A stretch of DNA of 64,000 nt from Limnanthes douglasii subsp. nivea (taxonomy: Eukaryota; Streptophyta; Magnoliopsida; Brassicales; Limnanthaceae), in assembly GCA_036936605.1 (NCBI GenBank), contig JAUPFV010000003.1:101379278-101443277 (forward strand), written 5' to 3'. Position numbers and translations under genes: made by a program. Position 1 is the stretch's first letter. Each line of letters starts with the position of its first letter. The notes under the pieces were generated by a model. It had not been told where the DNA came from. It saw only the letters and a program-made list of their open reading frames with translations, and did not search any database. Of this stretch, positions 33,319 through 45,251 are shown piece by piece.

Positions 33319-34829
33319 AGGTAAAAAACACAAGTCGTCCTTCACGTTTACCACTTGTAACAAGTTGGTTTTTCCTTTGAGGCTGTAATAAAGGGGTCCC
33401 TTATGTTTTAGAAACCAGAATAAAACCATCATTTTTACCTCAACCCAACTTTTGTACCCTTAATACCCTTTGACATGCCACAACAGCGATCCACGTGGGA
33501 CGCTGATGTGGCCACAGTAAAAAAAATTAAAAACCTAATTTACTTTTACCCACCCCTTTAACCCTAATTCGAAACCGAAACCCGACTCAATTAAACAAAA
33601 TAACTCGGTCAACCCATCATCTTTTTTTCTAATCCAACCCAACTTCTAACCTGACCCAACTTCTAACCCGATTTTGTGACCAAATAACCCAACCCTAACT
33701 TCTAACCCGAAATCTAATCGAATCCCTAATCCCTTCATTCTTTTCCTAATTCTCTTAACCAAACCCTAATTTATTCCCCAATCGTTTACCTAAACCTTCT
33801 TTAATCACTCAAAACCCTTGTTCAATCAAAACAGAATTTGTTATGGGATGACTACAAAATTTATAAGAAAACTAGGATGACTACAGAAGCGAACAATCCC
33901 AAAAGCACAAAAGAGCCTGACATTGGTTGGATGACTGCTTTTCTCTGCATAATCTGTTTTGTCGGTATTTTGGTATTAGTTCCGCTTAGGAAGATCATGA
34001 TATTAGACTAAAAACTGACTTATCCTAGTGGCACAGCTACCGCTGCTCTTATAAATGGGTTCCATACACCGAAAGGAGACAAAATGGCTAAGTAGGAGCT
34101 CTCCAGGTCTACATTTTTTCTCACTTATAAACAAAATACATATGAGACACCTAAAACATGTGGTGCCTATTGTTGAAGAAAGCAGGTCAATGATTTTTGA
34201 AGTATTTTTGGATCAGCTTCGTGTGGGCCTTTTTCCAGTGGTTCTTTTCAGGTGCAGATAAATGCGGATTTATTGAGTTTCCTACATTTGGATTACAAGC
34301 TTGGAAAAAATCGTGTGTGCTCAGAATATTTTCTCTTGATTTGTAACAGTTCCAAAAGAATTGTTTATTAACCCCACTGAGAAGCATAATTTTTTTGGGC
34401 ACACAAATTCTGTTTTGATTGATTGAAGAAGGTTAAGGTAAATGATTTGGGGAAGAAATTAGGGTTTGGTTAAGAGAATTGGGAAAAAGTGAAGGGATTA
34501 GGGATTCGATTAGATTTCGGGTTAGAAGTTGGGTCAGGTTAGAAGTTAGGTTGGATTAGAATAAGGATGATGGGCTGACCGGGTTATTTTGTTTAATTGG
34601 ACCGAGTTTCGGTTTCGAATTAGGGTTAAAGGGGTGGGTAAAAGTAAATTAGGTTGTCACTTTTTTTACTGTAGCCACATGAGCGTCCCATGTTGACCGC
34701 TGAGGTAAAAAATGATGGTTTTATTCTGGTTTCTGAAACATGAGGAACCCCTTTATTACAGCCTCAAAAGAAATGAACCAACTTGTTACAAATAGTAAAC
34801 GTGAAGGACGACTAATATTTTTTTTATCC
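33319..34829. mobile_element. Pack-MULE-like element carrying a YSL gene fragment
   Basis: 1511 bp with long terminal inverted repeats: left about 33319-33841, right about 34403-34829. Both arms share, in opposite orientation, AAGTCGTCCTTCACGTTTAC (TTAGTCGTCC in the right arm), GAGGCTGTAATAAAGGGGT and TTTACTTTTACCCACCCCTT. The left arm is longer because of two extra segments. The ends are flanked by a 9-bp duplication. The inner 560 bp carry part of a host transporter gene with its intron, so the capture was at DNA level. There is no transposase inside, so movement would need an autonomous MULE elsewhere. Confidence 0.85.
33877..34345 (+). pseudogene. Captured YSL (OPT family) metal-nicotianamine transporter fragment
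   Basis: Exon A (33877-34091) reads EPDIGWMTAFLCIICFVGIL, then VPLRKIMILD, then a TAA at 34009 where the family has a residue, then KLTYPSGTATAALINGFHTP and KGDKMAK. An intron of 87 bp (34092-34178, GTAGGA...TTGAAG) follows. Splicing gives K-K-Q-V-N, as in YSL proteins. Exon B, after a small frameshift, reads [18 protein letters not shown] and [15 protein letters not shown]. These are the first membrane segments of YSL transporters, which normally span about 670 residues. Broken by a stop and a shift, so not a working transporter. Confidence 0.85.
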
Positions 34830-34838
34830 ATAAACCTA
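34830..34838. repeat. 9-bp target duplication (right) of the Pack-MULE-like element
   Basis: ATAAACCTA, 8 of 9 identical to the left flank. Confidence 0.75.
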
Positions 34839-35668
34839 CTATTAGGCATGATGTACCAATAACTCTAATTGAATTAAAGAAAGTACGAAATGTTCCAAGA
34901 TTCAATAGTCAAAGTCCAAAAGTAAAAAAAGTAAAAGCAAATACACTTATATAAATTCAAATTTCTTAATCTCTTCTATATTATTAGTAATGCAACAATA
35001 GTTATATCTGCTAAATAACATATATAATTAGTTGCATCTAGAAATCTATCTAATTTTACTAAATTTTTACGTAAGGTTTTTATTAGATTCAAGTTTAAAA
35101 TAAAATTAGAAGATCTATCGACAATGAGACTGTATAATTCAACTACATTTTATTTTGATAGAACTTTTAAATTATATTGGGTGTAATTTTATTTGATTTT
35201 GAGGCAAGAAATTTGAATATATATATTTTGCGATTTGGTTTGGTTTGGTTTGGTGGATACTTTAATTTTGTTTATAGACAATATTATTACGCGTACGACA
35301 ATCAAATATAATTATTATAATCCGCGTTTTCATCAAATGAATGATAAATATTAATTTTTATTGTTGCTATTAATAATAATATTATTTATTAATTTTAATA
35401 TAATTTAATACTATGTTTTCCTAATTTTTTTTACTTTCAATACAAGTATATAAAGAAACCAAAATAGGGTTACGAACAAAGAAACTTCGACTATATATAT
35501 ATATGTATGATAGAAGATGAATTGTTTTAAAAATCTTTTATATTTGCGTCATATCACCATAATTTCAAACAAAAAAAAACCTCGTTAGATGAACTATAAA
35601 AAATGCCAACCATATTTCTCTTTATTCCACGTCACTATATCATATACAGTATCGTAAAATTATTTTCT

Positions 35669-35942
35669 TTTTATTTTTAAATCTTCTACAAACTAAGTCT
35701 CATTAACTTTGAAAATTAAAACGATGATATTTTAATGAAAACTTATTATCCAAATTGAATCATCTATTAAAAAATTATAAAAAAATTTAATTTGTTTTAT
35801 TTTTAAATCGAACAAACTAAATCTCATTTACAAAACTCTGAAAATTAAAAATAATGATATTTTAATGAAAAGTTATTACTCAAAATAAATTATCTATTAA
35901 AAATTATAAAAAAAATTGATTTTTAAATCGAACAAACTAAGC
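35669..35942. repeat. Tandem repeat, about 126-bp unit, 2.2 copies
   Basis: Units start near 35669 and 35795, with a partial third at 35919. Shared blocks are TTTTTAAATC, ACAAACTAA, GATATTTTAATGAAAA, ATCTATTAAAAA. The copies are moderately diverged. Confidence 0.75.
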
Positions 35943-36304
35943 CCATATCTATTGCTCTCAATTAAAAAGAAATTGCAAACAAAAGCTGCTCAAAAGTTGA
36001 TTTTGGAAAAAGAAAATTGTTTACTAGCAGGCTTAGTCGGACGCGTGCAAAACGCGGGTCAATCCTACAGTCGCGAACGTCACAAGCCAAGCTGTTAGTG
36101 GCTATATTTTAAGAGATTCGTGGTTCACAACTTAAAACTTCCGAAGGAGAAAGAGAAACGTTTGACTTTCAACTCTCTAGAGATAATGAGCTGTTGTTGT
36201 ATTGTATGCGGTCTTAGCACGTTAGCAACATAGGTGAAGTCAAATTTTATATTGATTAAATATTAAAATGTCTCGCACAATCTCCACCAGGAGGACGCTG
36301 TGCT

Positions 36305-36391
36305 GATACTCTTGCCAACCTGAAGTGTTGGCAACAAAAGTGAAACTGTATATACTATGTGAGATTATACTCTTGCCAACATGAAGTGTTG
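36305..36391. repeat. Spaced 25-bp direct repeat
   Basis: ATACTCTTGCCAAC(C/A)TGAAGTGTTG appears at about 36306 and 36367, 61 bp apart. No associated element recognised. Confidence 0.6.
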
Positions 36392-36739
36392 TAAGGCGTG
36401 ATATTGATTCTTGTATACATGGAACATAGTAACTTAATACATAGGAACAAATATAGTTTCTTAAATCTTTCAGGAAAATAGAAAGCTTATTTTTAAGCCA
36501 ATATTGTTATGATATAGGATAATTATATTTACGCATTATTATATTAACCATATAAATAAATGTTAAAATATTATATCACAGGTGTTTTGGAGCTAAAATA
36601 TAAAGGAATTATATTCAAATTTAAAATCATAAAACAAAGGTTATTTATTGTTGTAACGCAAATTTTATACCGTCTAAAAAAATTGTATACCTATTCTATA
36701 ATATACCATCTAGTTTTGTTATGCACTGTCTTTTTAAAC

Positions 36740-36759
36740 TATATATATATATATATATA
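36740..36759. repeat. AT dinucleotide microsatellite
   Basis: Ten AT-type units in an AT-rich intergenic region. Confidence 0.85.
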
Positions 36760-37136
36760 ATATTATTGTTTAACATATTCCATCTTGTTTTTTTTCTTTC
36801 AAAAAGTTCGGTAAACTAAGAATACAAAAACACTTCTCATAAATTCTGAATTTTCATTTAAATTGAATGTAGACAAATATTTATTACACGATTAACAAGT
36901 TTCATTTAATATGAATCATATTTTTTTTTTCAAAAATTTATGTTTTTAGTTTTTTTTATAAGATTTAAAAAGTCTACATTTCCTATCTTTTAATGGTTCA
37001 AATTAGTTTTAACGTTTATGTAAATAAGCATGTATCTTGCGTTCATAAAGTTATTTCGTTAAATTTGAGGTTGTAGTAGAGTTTTATCATTGAAGGTTCG
37101 AGTTATGTTAATTAAAAAAAAATACTTAACAAGAAT

Positions 37137-37420
37137 TATCGTCAATCCAATTCGTCGGTATTGGAAGACAATAATGACTTACTACTCATAGTGTTAACCC
37201 AACTCATTGACTTTAAATGACGATTTGGTATTCTAATGTCAACCAAACTCGTCAGCTTTTAATGTCAATCCCAACTCATTGACATTAATAGCCGTTAAAG
37301 CGTTCAAATGATGACTCAACATGTCAAAATTAATAGTTTGTTTTAATGTTGACGTAATTCGTGGATATTAAAAAACCACAATGAATTCTAATGTTGATCC
37401 AACTCGTCAATTTTACAATA
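37137..37420. repeat. Degenerate short repeats (AATCCAACTCGTCGACATTA type)
   Basis: At least five variants occur within 280 bp: ATCCAATTCGTCGG, ACCCAACTCATTGAC, ACCAAACTCGTCAG, TCCCAACTCATTGAC, ATCCAACTCGTCAA, several preceded by TAATGT. Such clustered short motifs resemble subterminal repeats of DNA transposons, but no terminal repeat was found. Confidence 0.5.
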
Positions 37421-37599
37421 ACTTAAAAATTTATATAAGATTATATATGTTTTGTAAAGCTTGGAAACATGCTAAGGTTTTTTATTGTCCAGATAATTTT
37501 CTCATTACATAAATTAAAAGTTTTTTAAAAACGATTGAAAATATACTAGTAATTTTCATTATTTTAGATTTTCAACTATTTGAAGTAGTGTTTGTTTTG

Positions 37600-38950
37600 C
37601 TGGTCAAAGCGCATTTGATCAAATTATCAGTGTCTTCTACTTTCTTCATTTTATCCACTTAATCCATTTTGATGAATCGTTCCACCATCACTAATAGATC
37701 CTCAAAGTTCAACAATTTATTTTTCATTATTGCATCAGACATTGTTATTTCTTGGACTCCTTGACCAAAATCTTTACGACCACTAGATCGTTACAATGTT
37801 GTAGTTGGGACTTTGTTTTAATAAATTATTTTGTGTACTCCCTCAAAATTTTGTTAGCTATTTGTTTGTAGTGGAATATATAATCATTTTCTTCCTCTGA
37901 TTTTCTTATAACCTATAAAATGGTTCCTGAATATCGTCTGACGCATCTTATAGTTTTTATACATCTTTTTAGAAGACTATTGTTCCATCACATTGCATTC
38001 CCGTTGAAGGTCATGACAATGGCTCGACACTTTATCCCATCAGCAACTCTGTATTGTAATATCTCGAAATTGAACTAATGGATGTGGTATCCTAGATCTC
38101 ATTTGTTGTAGTACTTGTCCATTTTGTATTTATCATAATGCAATATAAAACCTTCGGGGAGAGTGAGGATTCTTTATCTAGATAATCATCCTCATCTTTA
38201 TTATAATCGTTTAGACCATCAATGAATGGGTATGCCTGCTGGAACCTTTGATTTTTCTATTTTTTAGCCTTCGGTTGGGTAATGCGTCTCAATTTGTGCG
38301 GTGATAACCTAAAGCTAAATGTATGTAACCTGGTTGATACTACAAAATGCGTTGAGGGTAGCCAAGTATGACATTCTTATAGTAATGTATCTATGTAGGG
38401 TTCAATAGAGATCATGGTGGTATTCCTTGGACGTTGGCACATTGGTTCTCATTATACGCTTGATAAGATCCAAAGTATTAAAGATAGCCAGGTGAATGCG
38501 TGTAGCCTGGTGGGGGTATATGGTATCCTTGTTGTGTCCACATTGTTGGTGGTGTCCCGATAGTCACAACTTGCAGAATTACTAGATCATTTCTTCTTTG
38601 CGTCCGAGGCTCTCTGATTCTGTATTTTTTGTCATGCTTGAATGTGAGACTTGTAAGGTTCACTATTTTCATGGATTTTTCCAGTTTAGCATTCTTGAAG
38701 TGGAATCATCTCTTTCATAATCATCTATACTATGGTTGATAAATTTGACTATATAAGTCTCTAATTATAGTTGTTCTTGCAATAATTGATTTTTTTTAGT
38801 TTGTTCATTTCTCTACTACGGAGCCAACTCGATTTTGGTAGGAGATAGTGTAGGATTATTTGTGCTCGACGTGGCCTTGGGTTGTCCCTCAATATGTTTT
38901 ACTTCAAGCTCCTCGTCTACAGACGAATCGGTCCGCTCGTTGAAATTTAG
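37600..38950 (-). pseudogene. Gypsy gag relic
   Basis: Read on the minus strand from 38950 down: a charged N-terminal part (NERTDSSVDEELEVKHIEGQ), a Pro/Gly-rich stretch with PPPGYTHSPGYL, then the Gag core KCRAIVMTFNGNAM followed by WNNSLL near 38010-38070, and a tail like LLNFEDLLVMVERFIKMD near 37670. Many stops interrupt it. No protease or pol follows at lower coordinates, so this is a separate truncated element rather than part of the relic at 40.2-45.3 kb, whose own gag lies at 44.5-45.25 kb. Confidence 0.6.
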
Positions 38951-40190
38951 CATGAGTTAGTTAGATGTTTTGATTCTAATGGGAATAAAAACTATGTTTT
39001 CCACATAAGATGTGAATATATATCAATAATTACGAACCGTTTTAGTCAAAGAAACAAATAGACTTAGACTGAAATAGGAAAGTTTAGGGAAAAAAGATTT
39101 ATATTTTTAAGAAAATAGTATTTAGTGAATAATGTCTTGTTTTATTAATGGTTGTTGGACCTTTATTTATATGTCTAATCGTACAATAAATCTCTTAGAT
39201 ATTAGGGATAAGGTTTATTTTTAGCTAACTACTTAGATACTGTAGCCAATCTTAGATTGAGTCTTTTGGATATTTGAGTACTTGATGCTGCGCCAATGTA
39301 TTTACGCCAGACTATTTACTCCATTATCAGATACTAAAGAGGTCACTTTTTATTTTTTTTTCGTTGTTTATTGGCCGTATCTATGATTCTTGTTGGAAGA
39401 TTGAGATTGGTGTTAAGGAGAGATGTGACTCAATCGAGGCTAAGGAAATTTAACACACTTAATTTACCTAAAACTTTTGTGACACTCGATAGAGAGTTGA
39501 CATGGGTTCTATTACTATAATTTATGGATATAATTTTGTTACGTTGAAATATGATGCTTGAGGATTTTATGGAATATTTTTTTTGTTTTAATCTCTTAGT
39601 TTAAACCATGATTCCCGATATTTTAGTTTGAAGAAAGATATTTCAAATACAAAGTTTTTAAAAGCCTCGATTCTGGCTGAAACTAGAGAATAGTTGACGA
39701 GATTTGAAGAGAGAATGGTTTGGGATTTGAAGAGGGTCATAGAGCCTGTACAGGCTAAATACTATGTTCACACTTATCTGCTGTAATATTTTTTATGAAG
39801 GTCAAAGCTCTTCTAGAAGTTGATTATTATGTTCATGTTTGTCTCTTTCTTTTTTGTTTGAGGCGGGTTGAAGCTCTCTCGAGCGCAGAAAACTACCCAT
39901 AAGTATTTTAGACTAATTATTTCTTGTTTGTTCACTTTTATAGACGTCATATAATCATGGGGGTTGTACTGCAATCGTCTCATATGTTGTTGTGGCTGTT
40001 GTCTTGTAAAATGCATAATATTAGAGCGATGCAAAATAAATTAAGACTCATATAACAACCAGTACAAGCGATTATTAAAGATGAATAAAGGAATTCTCGC
40101 AACAACGGGGTAAAAAAGAGTACATCCAAGGTATAAAAAATCTCTTACATATATAAGCATATGACACAAAACTGAAGTTTAAATATAATG
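38951..40190. other. Sequence between two Gypsy relics, possibly LTR remains
   Basis: No coding region is supported. A TTTATTTATATGTC stretch near 39168 and the position just upstream of a minus-strand gag make decayed LTR sequence plausible, but no repeat pair or ends were seen. Confidence 0.3.
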
Positions 40191-41240
40191 ATAAAGCTTT
40201 AAATTTTAGATTTTTCAATAATGTTGAATATGGTTGTCTATTGCATCTAATAATATGTATGTTCCGAGCTTTACTTTGACGTTAAATTTATAAGGTCATT
40301 TCCAATTTGGGGTCAAATTTTCAGAACTTTTGTCATTGGTATGAAGGAAGATTCTTCCTAGAAATTTATCCTCCACATTAAAGCTTCTAAACTAAACCTT
40401 AGAATTATATCATTTTCACCTCAAAAATATATATTTCATAGAACGAAGGTGGAATATAACTGTTTTTCCTCAATCACGTCGAGTTCGGCATTCATGCCTT
40501 TAGTAGTAATTCCCTTATCATATGTGTAAATTATGTATGAGGGCGTAATTGTTTTTGTTGGTTTCATTGCTTCAATTTTGTACACAAAAGTAAAATATGT
40601 TTTACCTATTTCTAACCATGAGGTGTTTATGTAAGACCATATGACTTCATGTAAAAAATCTGAACACTTTTATACAACTTTTTCTTAAAATACTTTTGAT
40701 ACCATAAGATATCATATTGTTGGTCGCATGTACTTGGTTATTTTCCTAAGGATGGAAATGAGAAAAAAAATTGATACCTTTTGTGTCGCGGGAACCATAT
40801 GGATAGTTTGTTCAAGAGTTTAGTCTGGTTTTTCAGATTGATGAATCTTGGAATATAATATCTACTACAAATATGAAGCTGAGGAAGTTGATGACCTCTC
40901 TAACCGTAATGTTCACCTAATTTTATACCTCTACCTGATTTATAAAAGTAATCCACTACTACAAGTAATAACTTCATTCCTTATTGAGCCTTGGGAAGTG
41001 CTCTTATAATGTCAAAGCCTCATTTATCAAAAGAAATTACTTTGGATTCAATTAGGATGACGCCACCTGAATTTGGTTTGAGAAGAGTATTAATATGTGA
41101 TAATGTTTTTAAGTTTTTTTCATCTTCCATCATAGTAAGCTAATAGTAGTAGTGGATCAAAATCTTCTTTATAACGCTTCGTACCCACAATGAACACTAC
41201 TTACTTGATCATGGAACTCTTCCACTACAAAAGTTTCTTC

Positions 41241-41245
41241 ACTAG
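41241..41245. repeat. Target-site duplication ACTAG (left)
   Basis: Identical to 42435-42439; marks insertion of the TRIM-like element into Gypsy integrase sequence. Confidence 0.9.
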
Positions 41246-42434
41246 TGATGACACAACGTAAATAAAAGAAAAAGCAACGATAGATGAAACCCTAATTCAA
41301 GGGTAACATGATGAAACCCTAATCTAAGGGTAACAAAGATTGAAATTTTCAGGAATAAAAATATATTATTCCAAAAAATTCAAATAACTTAAGGTATATG
41401 AGGCTTTATATAAGAGCTTCTCAAAACCTTAAATTAGAATACAAGAAAATCAAATAAATATTCTAAATTAAAATCAAATCAAATCTTAATATAATTAGAT
41501 TTGATTTGAATAATATAAGATATTTGAATAAAATAAAATAAAATAAAATTTTGTGTTTGGACTTTCTGGGCTACATCATCCTCTCCTGGTTGGCAAGAAT
41601 TCGTCTTCGAATTCACAACACCATCACCATCAACAACCAAAATTATTTTATTTTAATTTTTTTAATTGTTACATTGGGAATTATAATTGTTGACCTTATC
41701 AGAATAAGATAAATTCTTATTGAGTGTTTCTTATGCGAAGTCACATTGATGCTATCCAGATGATGGAAAAAATTGGTTTCGAAAACCTTTTCATAGCCTG
41801 AAGACAACATCCCCATGTCCAGTTGATGAAAAAATGGTTTTAAAAACCTCTTCATAGCCTCAGACAACATCTCATAAGCAATTTTTACCTTGATTCGACG
41901 ATTGGTAGCCAATTTAAAATCCTTCAGTAACCGGTCAATACGATCGTCATTGAAAAGGTTGGTATGCCACCTCATATTGAAACGATCTTCCCGATCTTCA
42001 TGACCATGTGTGTTGTTCTCTTCTTTAAACCTTGAATCAAAATAGTTATGCTTTAGAAACATGCTTTCCCATAGCAGGAACTGAGGCTCTGATACCAAAC
42101 TGATGACGCGGTGGAAATAAAAGAAAAGGCAACGATAGATGAAACCCTAATTCAAGGGTAACATGATGAAACCCTAATCTAAGGGTAAAATATATTGAAA
42201 TTTTCAGAGATAAAAATATATTATTCCAAAAACTTCAAATAACTTAAGGCATATGAGGATTTATATGAGAGCTTCTCAAAATCTTAAATTAGAATACAAT
42301 AAAATAAAATAAATATTCTAAATTAAAATCAAATCAAATCTTAATATAATTAGATTTAATTTGAATATATAAGATATTTGAATAAAATAAAAAAAATAAA
42401 AAAAATTTGTGTTTTGACTTTCTGGACTACATCA
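41246..42434 (-). mobile_element. Complete TRIM-like miniature LTR element
   Basis: 1189 bp with LTRs of 333 and 334 bp (41246-41578 and 42101-42434), each TGATG...CATCA. It is flanked by a perfect ACTAG duplication. On the minus strand the 5' LTR is followed after three bases by TGGTATCAGAGC (PBS for initiator Met tRNA, 42097-42086). The 3' LTR is preceded by the purine tract AGGAGAGGA (41587-41579). No protease, RT or integrase is present, so it must be moved in trans. The LTRs contain the duplicated block GATGAAACCCTAAT(C/T)(T/C)AAGGG and are roughly 90% identical, so the insertion is fairly old. Confidence 0.92.
41643..42098 (-). CDS. Short open frame inside the TRIM-like element
   Basis: About 150 codons open on the element strand; the formal start overlaps the PBS, so a real start would be an internal ATG such as the one before RWHTNLFNDDRIDRLL. 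The predicted protein is charged, with two imperfect copies of a segment (RFLKPFFHQLD and VFETNFFHHLD). I do not recognise a family. The frame may be incidental, but it fills the whole internal region. Confidence 0.35.
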   Translation of the reverse strand: MVSEPQFLLWESMFLKHNYFDSRFKEENNTHGHEDREDRFNMRWHTNLFNDDRIDRLLKDFKLATNRRIKVKIAYEMLSEAMKRFLKPFFHQLDMGMLSSGYEKVFETNFFHHLDSINVTSHKKHSIRIYLILIRSTIIIPNVTIKKIKIK

Positions 42435-42439
42435 ACTAG
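42435..42439. repeat. Target-site duplication ACTAG (right)
   Basis: Perfect copy of 41241-41245. Confidence 0.9.
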
Positions 42440-45251
42440 GGTCGCGACAGTAAATCAATGGTTTGGTGTATCTGATACCCACACAAATGTGGCAAATTTT
42501 ATTTTATTTCGATGTTTAGCCTTGATTTTAAGAAAGTAGTCATTTTGTGAGATATTTGATAATATGTGTTGCCAATACTCTTGTTCAACTTCTTTCTCCT
42601 TGATTATCAGGACCACCAAAGATGCGACTATTTAGAAAGTTGTTGGGGAGAATGATAGAAATTTTATCTTTGAATATGTATTCTAGTGCTAATGGCGTAC
42701 TTGTCAAACTAGATAAGACATAAACATATGCGTTCTTCACTCTTATAAATTTTCTAAAAACAACATAATTGAATAGATTTATAAAGTCAAAGATCTTTTT
42801 GGTAGTAGCTGATAAATCATTTTTTGGTTTAGGCCTGATCGAGTGCCTCATGAACTACAAACTAATATTCTTGAAGGATCAAGACTCGCTTTGCTCTACA
42901 AATGTTGGCTAGACGAATGCTTGTAATGATAGATTCATACTTCGCCTAATTATTAAAAGTTATGAATCCAAGCTTGATGAATTGTGTTAAGATATATCTT
43001 ATGGGGGAAGCCAGGTAGATTCCTGCTTCCAAGACTTAGTTATCGCTTCCATCATCTGTTCGGACTTGTCAAGTTGATTCGAGTTATTTCGTTGTTAGTA
43101 TTTTTCTTTTAGAGTAGAATTAGGTTAAGAAATCTACCATGTCATGAGTTTCAATTTTTGTACGTGGTTTGAACTGAGTTTCATAGTCTCCAATGGACCA
43201 CCTATTTGGCATGTCAGACACATCAACCATCTGCAATACATTCCTCAAAGGAAAAGGTGTTCGACCAATTATGATGTGGGCATGAAAGCATGATCTTATT
43301 TTTCTTGCGCTAACCATCAATGCTAATTCGAGCTTTTATAACTTCAAATATATAGTTTTTATGCTTATTTATGATTTATTCACATACTAGATCGTCTCTG
43401 ACTCATTTCCTTCTTCACTGATTAGCGCAACTCTTACAACATAGTCTCATAGTGGCAAGTAGAGAAACAAAGACTCTATTGGCTTTGATTTTGATAAAAC
43501 TTCCGGTGAAGTGATGAACTTCTTGATACTATGAATATATTCCTCAAAATCTAACATCAACTTGAACTTCCTAATACCTTTCAAAAATTAGAAAAAAATT
43601 GCTATATGTCAGAAGATATGGAGATGCACCAGCCCAATACATCAAAATTTTCCGAAAAATATATGTACTTATTTTACATTGTATGAAGGATTCTTTGTAG
43701 TCAAGTTCGAGAGTTAACTAAATGTAAGAACGATATCAAGACCCTTCTCTTTAACTATTAACGCAAGGAACTTTCCCGATCAGACACAAAAATATACTTC
43801 TCCGGATTGAGCTTTATATTGGCTCACTTGAGGTTGGAAATGGTTTCAGACAAGTCAGCCATGTGATCTTCTTCTTGGATACTCTTGACGAGCGTGACGT
43901 CAATATAATCTTGTAGGTTTTGACTAAGCTGTGTTACAAAAAACGTTTTGATAAATGACTCATATGTAGAGCCAACGTTCTTTAGTCTGAAAGATATAAC
44001 TTTATAGTAATTCAATCCTTTTTTTGTGATAAAAGTTGTGTGCTCATGATAATATCCATTCATCCATATCTGGATATATTTCGAATATTCATCCATAAAT
44101 GATAACACCTTATTCTCGTATGTTACATCTACGAGTTGATCGATTTACGGACGAGGGAAAAAGTCATTCAGGAAAGCTTCATTGAGGTTTGTGAGTTCTA
44201 CGCATATCCTATATTATATATTCATCATTATAAGAAATACTAGAGTGGTTATCCACATTGGGTAATGAGAGTCTCAAATCTGACATATAATAGCGAGTTT
44301 GTCGACCTGTTCAATAATAGCCTAAATTTCCAGTTGAGAGTAAGGCTTTCGTTTTTATTTGATATGCCGGAAATAGTTATTATAGACAAATATATGACAT
44401 ATAATTTTGGTTGGGACTTTTGTGACATCATGGGTATTGTAGTAAAAAATATCCAAGGATGATAGAAATCCATGCTCTAAAGTTCACATAAGCCATGGTC
44501 AATTATTTATTACGCCAGAGGATGATACGAGAGATATATAGTTAGAATTATTGTGTCTCTACCAATATTGCTTTGGAACTCTCCTTGAGATTGATATCAT
44601 ATTCCATATTATTACGAAAGTCTCCAAAATTAAGTGTCTTATTTTTCATTATGGCATCTGACAAAGGTCATAACACTAATTTTTTGTATGTATGCTGCAA
44701 CAGCCACCAAATCATGATACTCATGCATTTCTCTCTTAGTATCCATAGATATATAATTATACTCGTAAAAACTTATTCAATCATTTCTTACAGTGGATGA
44801 TGTAGTCTTTATCTTTATTGATTATTCTAGAACCAATTTAGTGGTTTCTAAATGTTGTTCTCAATATCTTAATTTGTTATACATAATGGGAGAAGGCTTT
44901 CGAACCACATCAAATCATTACCTTGGAAAGTCATTGAGAATACACTATACTTCATCTTATTATATTACCAATACCACATCATCTTGTTTTTAGATTTCTC
45001 CATATAGTATTACGATCTCTCTTGCTATAATATTTGTCCATCTTGTGGTTGATGAAATTCAGTGGCAGGTCTTCATACAATATTTCCAGAGCAAAAGGAG
45101 ATTCTTCTTCCAACAACTCATCATCATCATCCAAAATAACATTCGCCCAATTTTGGTTGTATTGGGTTTTGGCCCTTGTCACCCTAAACTGAATGTATTG
45201 ATATCCACTTGTTATAAAATATTGGTTTCTACCCCTACGAGTATTAAGCAT

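Larger units (their letters stand above)
34839..37130. other. AT-rich intergenic stretch with local duplications
   Basis: No gene I can support. It contains the tandem repeat at 35669-35942, a short repeat near 36305-36391 and an AT microsatellite. Confidence 0.5.
40200..45251 (-). mobile_element. Old Gypsy relic (gag, RT, RNase H, integrase) split by a nested TRIM-like element
   Basis: Order on the minus strand: gag (45251-44480) with SPFALEILYEDLPLNF and FSMTFQGNDLMWFESLLP; pre-RT block THDVTKVPTKIICH then EQVDKLAIICQI near 44300; RT with FMDEYSKYIQI, TFITKKGLNYYKVISFRLKN and DYIDVTLVKS (YIDD reads YIDV) at 44108-43824; RNase H connection; VRTDDGSD of the Tat-type extra RNase H near 43075; the integrase start before 42440; then after the inserted element SVHCGYEAL near 41190, FTFVYKIEAMKPT near 40590, and the end block FLHTNDK followed by LTPNWK near 40340. 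The protease appears deleted between gag and RT. Stops throughout; LTRs not identified. Confidence 0.75.

Noticed and set aside
33540..33800. Repeated AACCCTAA/ACCCTAAT strings resembling plant telomere repeat
   Set aside because: They occur singly and irregularly within the inverted repeats of the Pack-MULE-like element, not as a tandem telomeric array.
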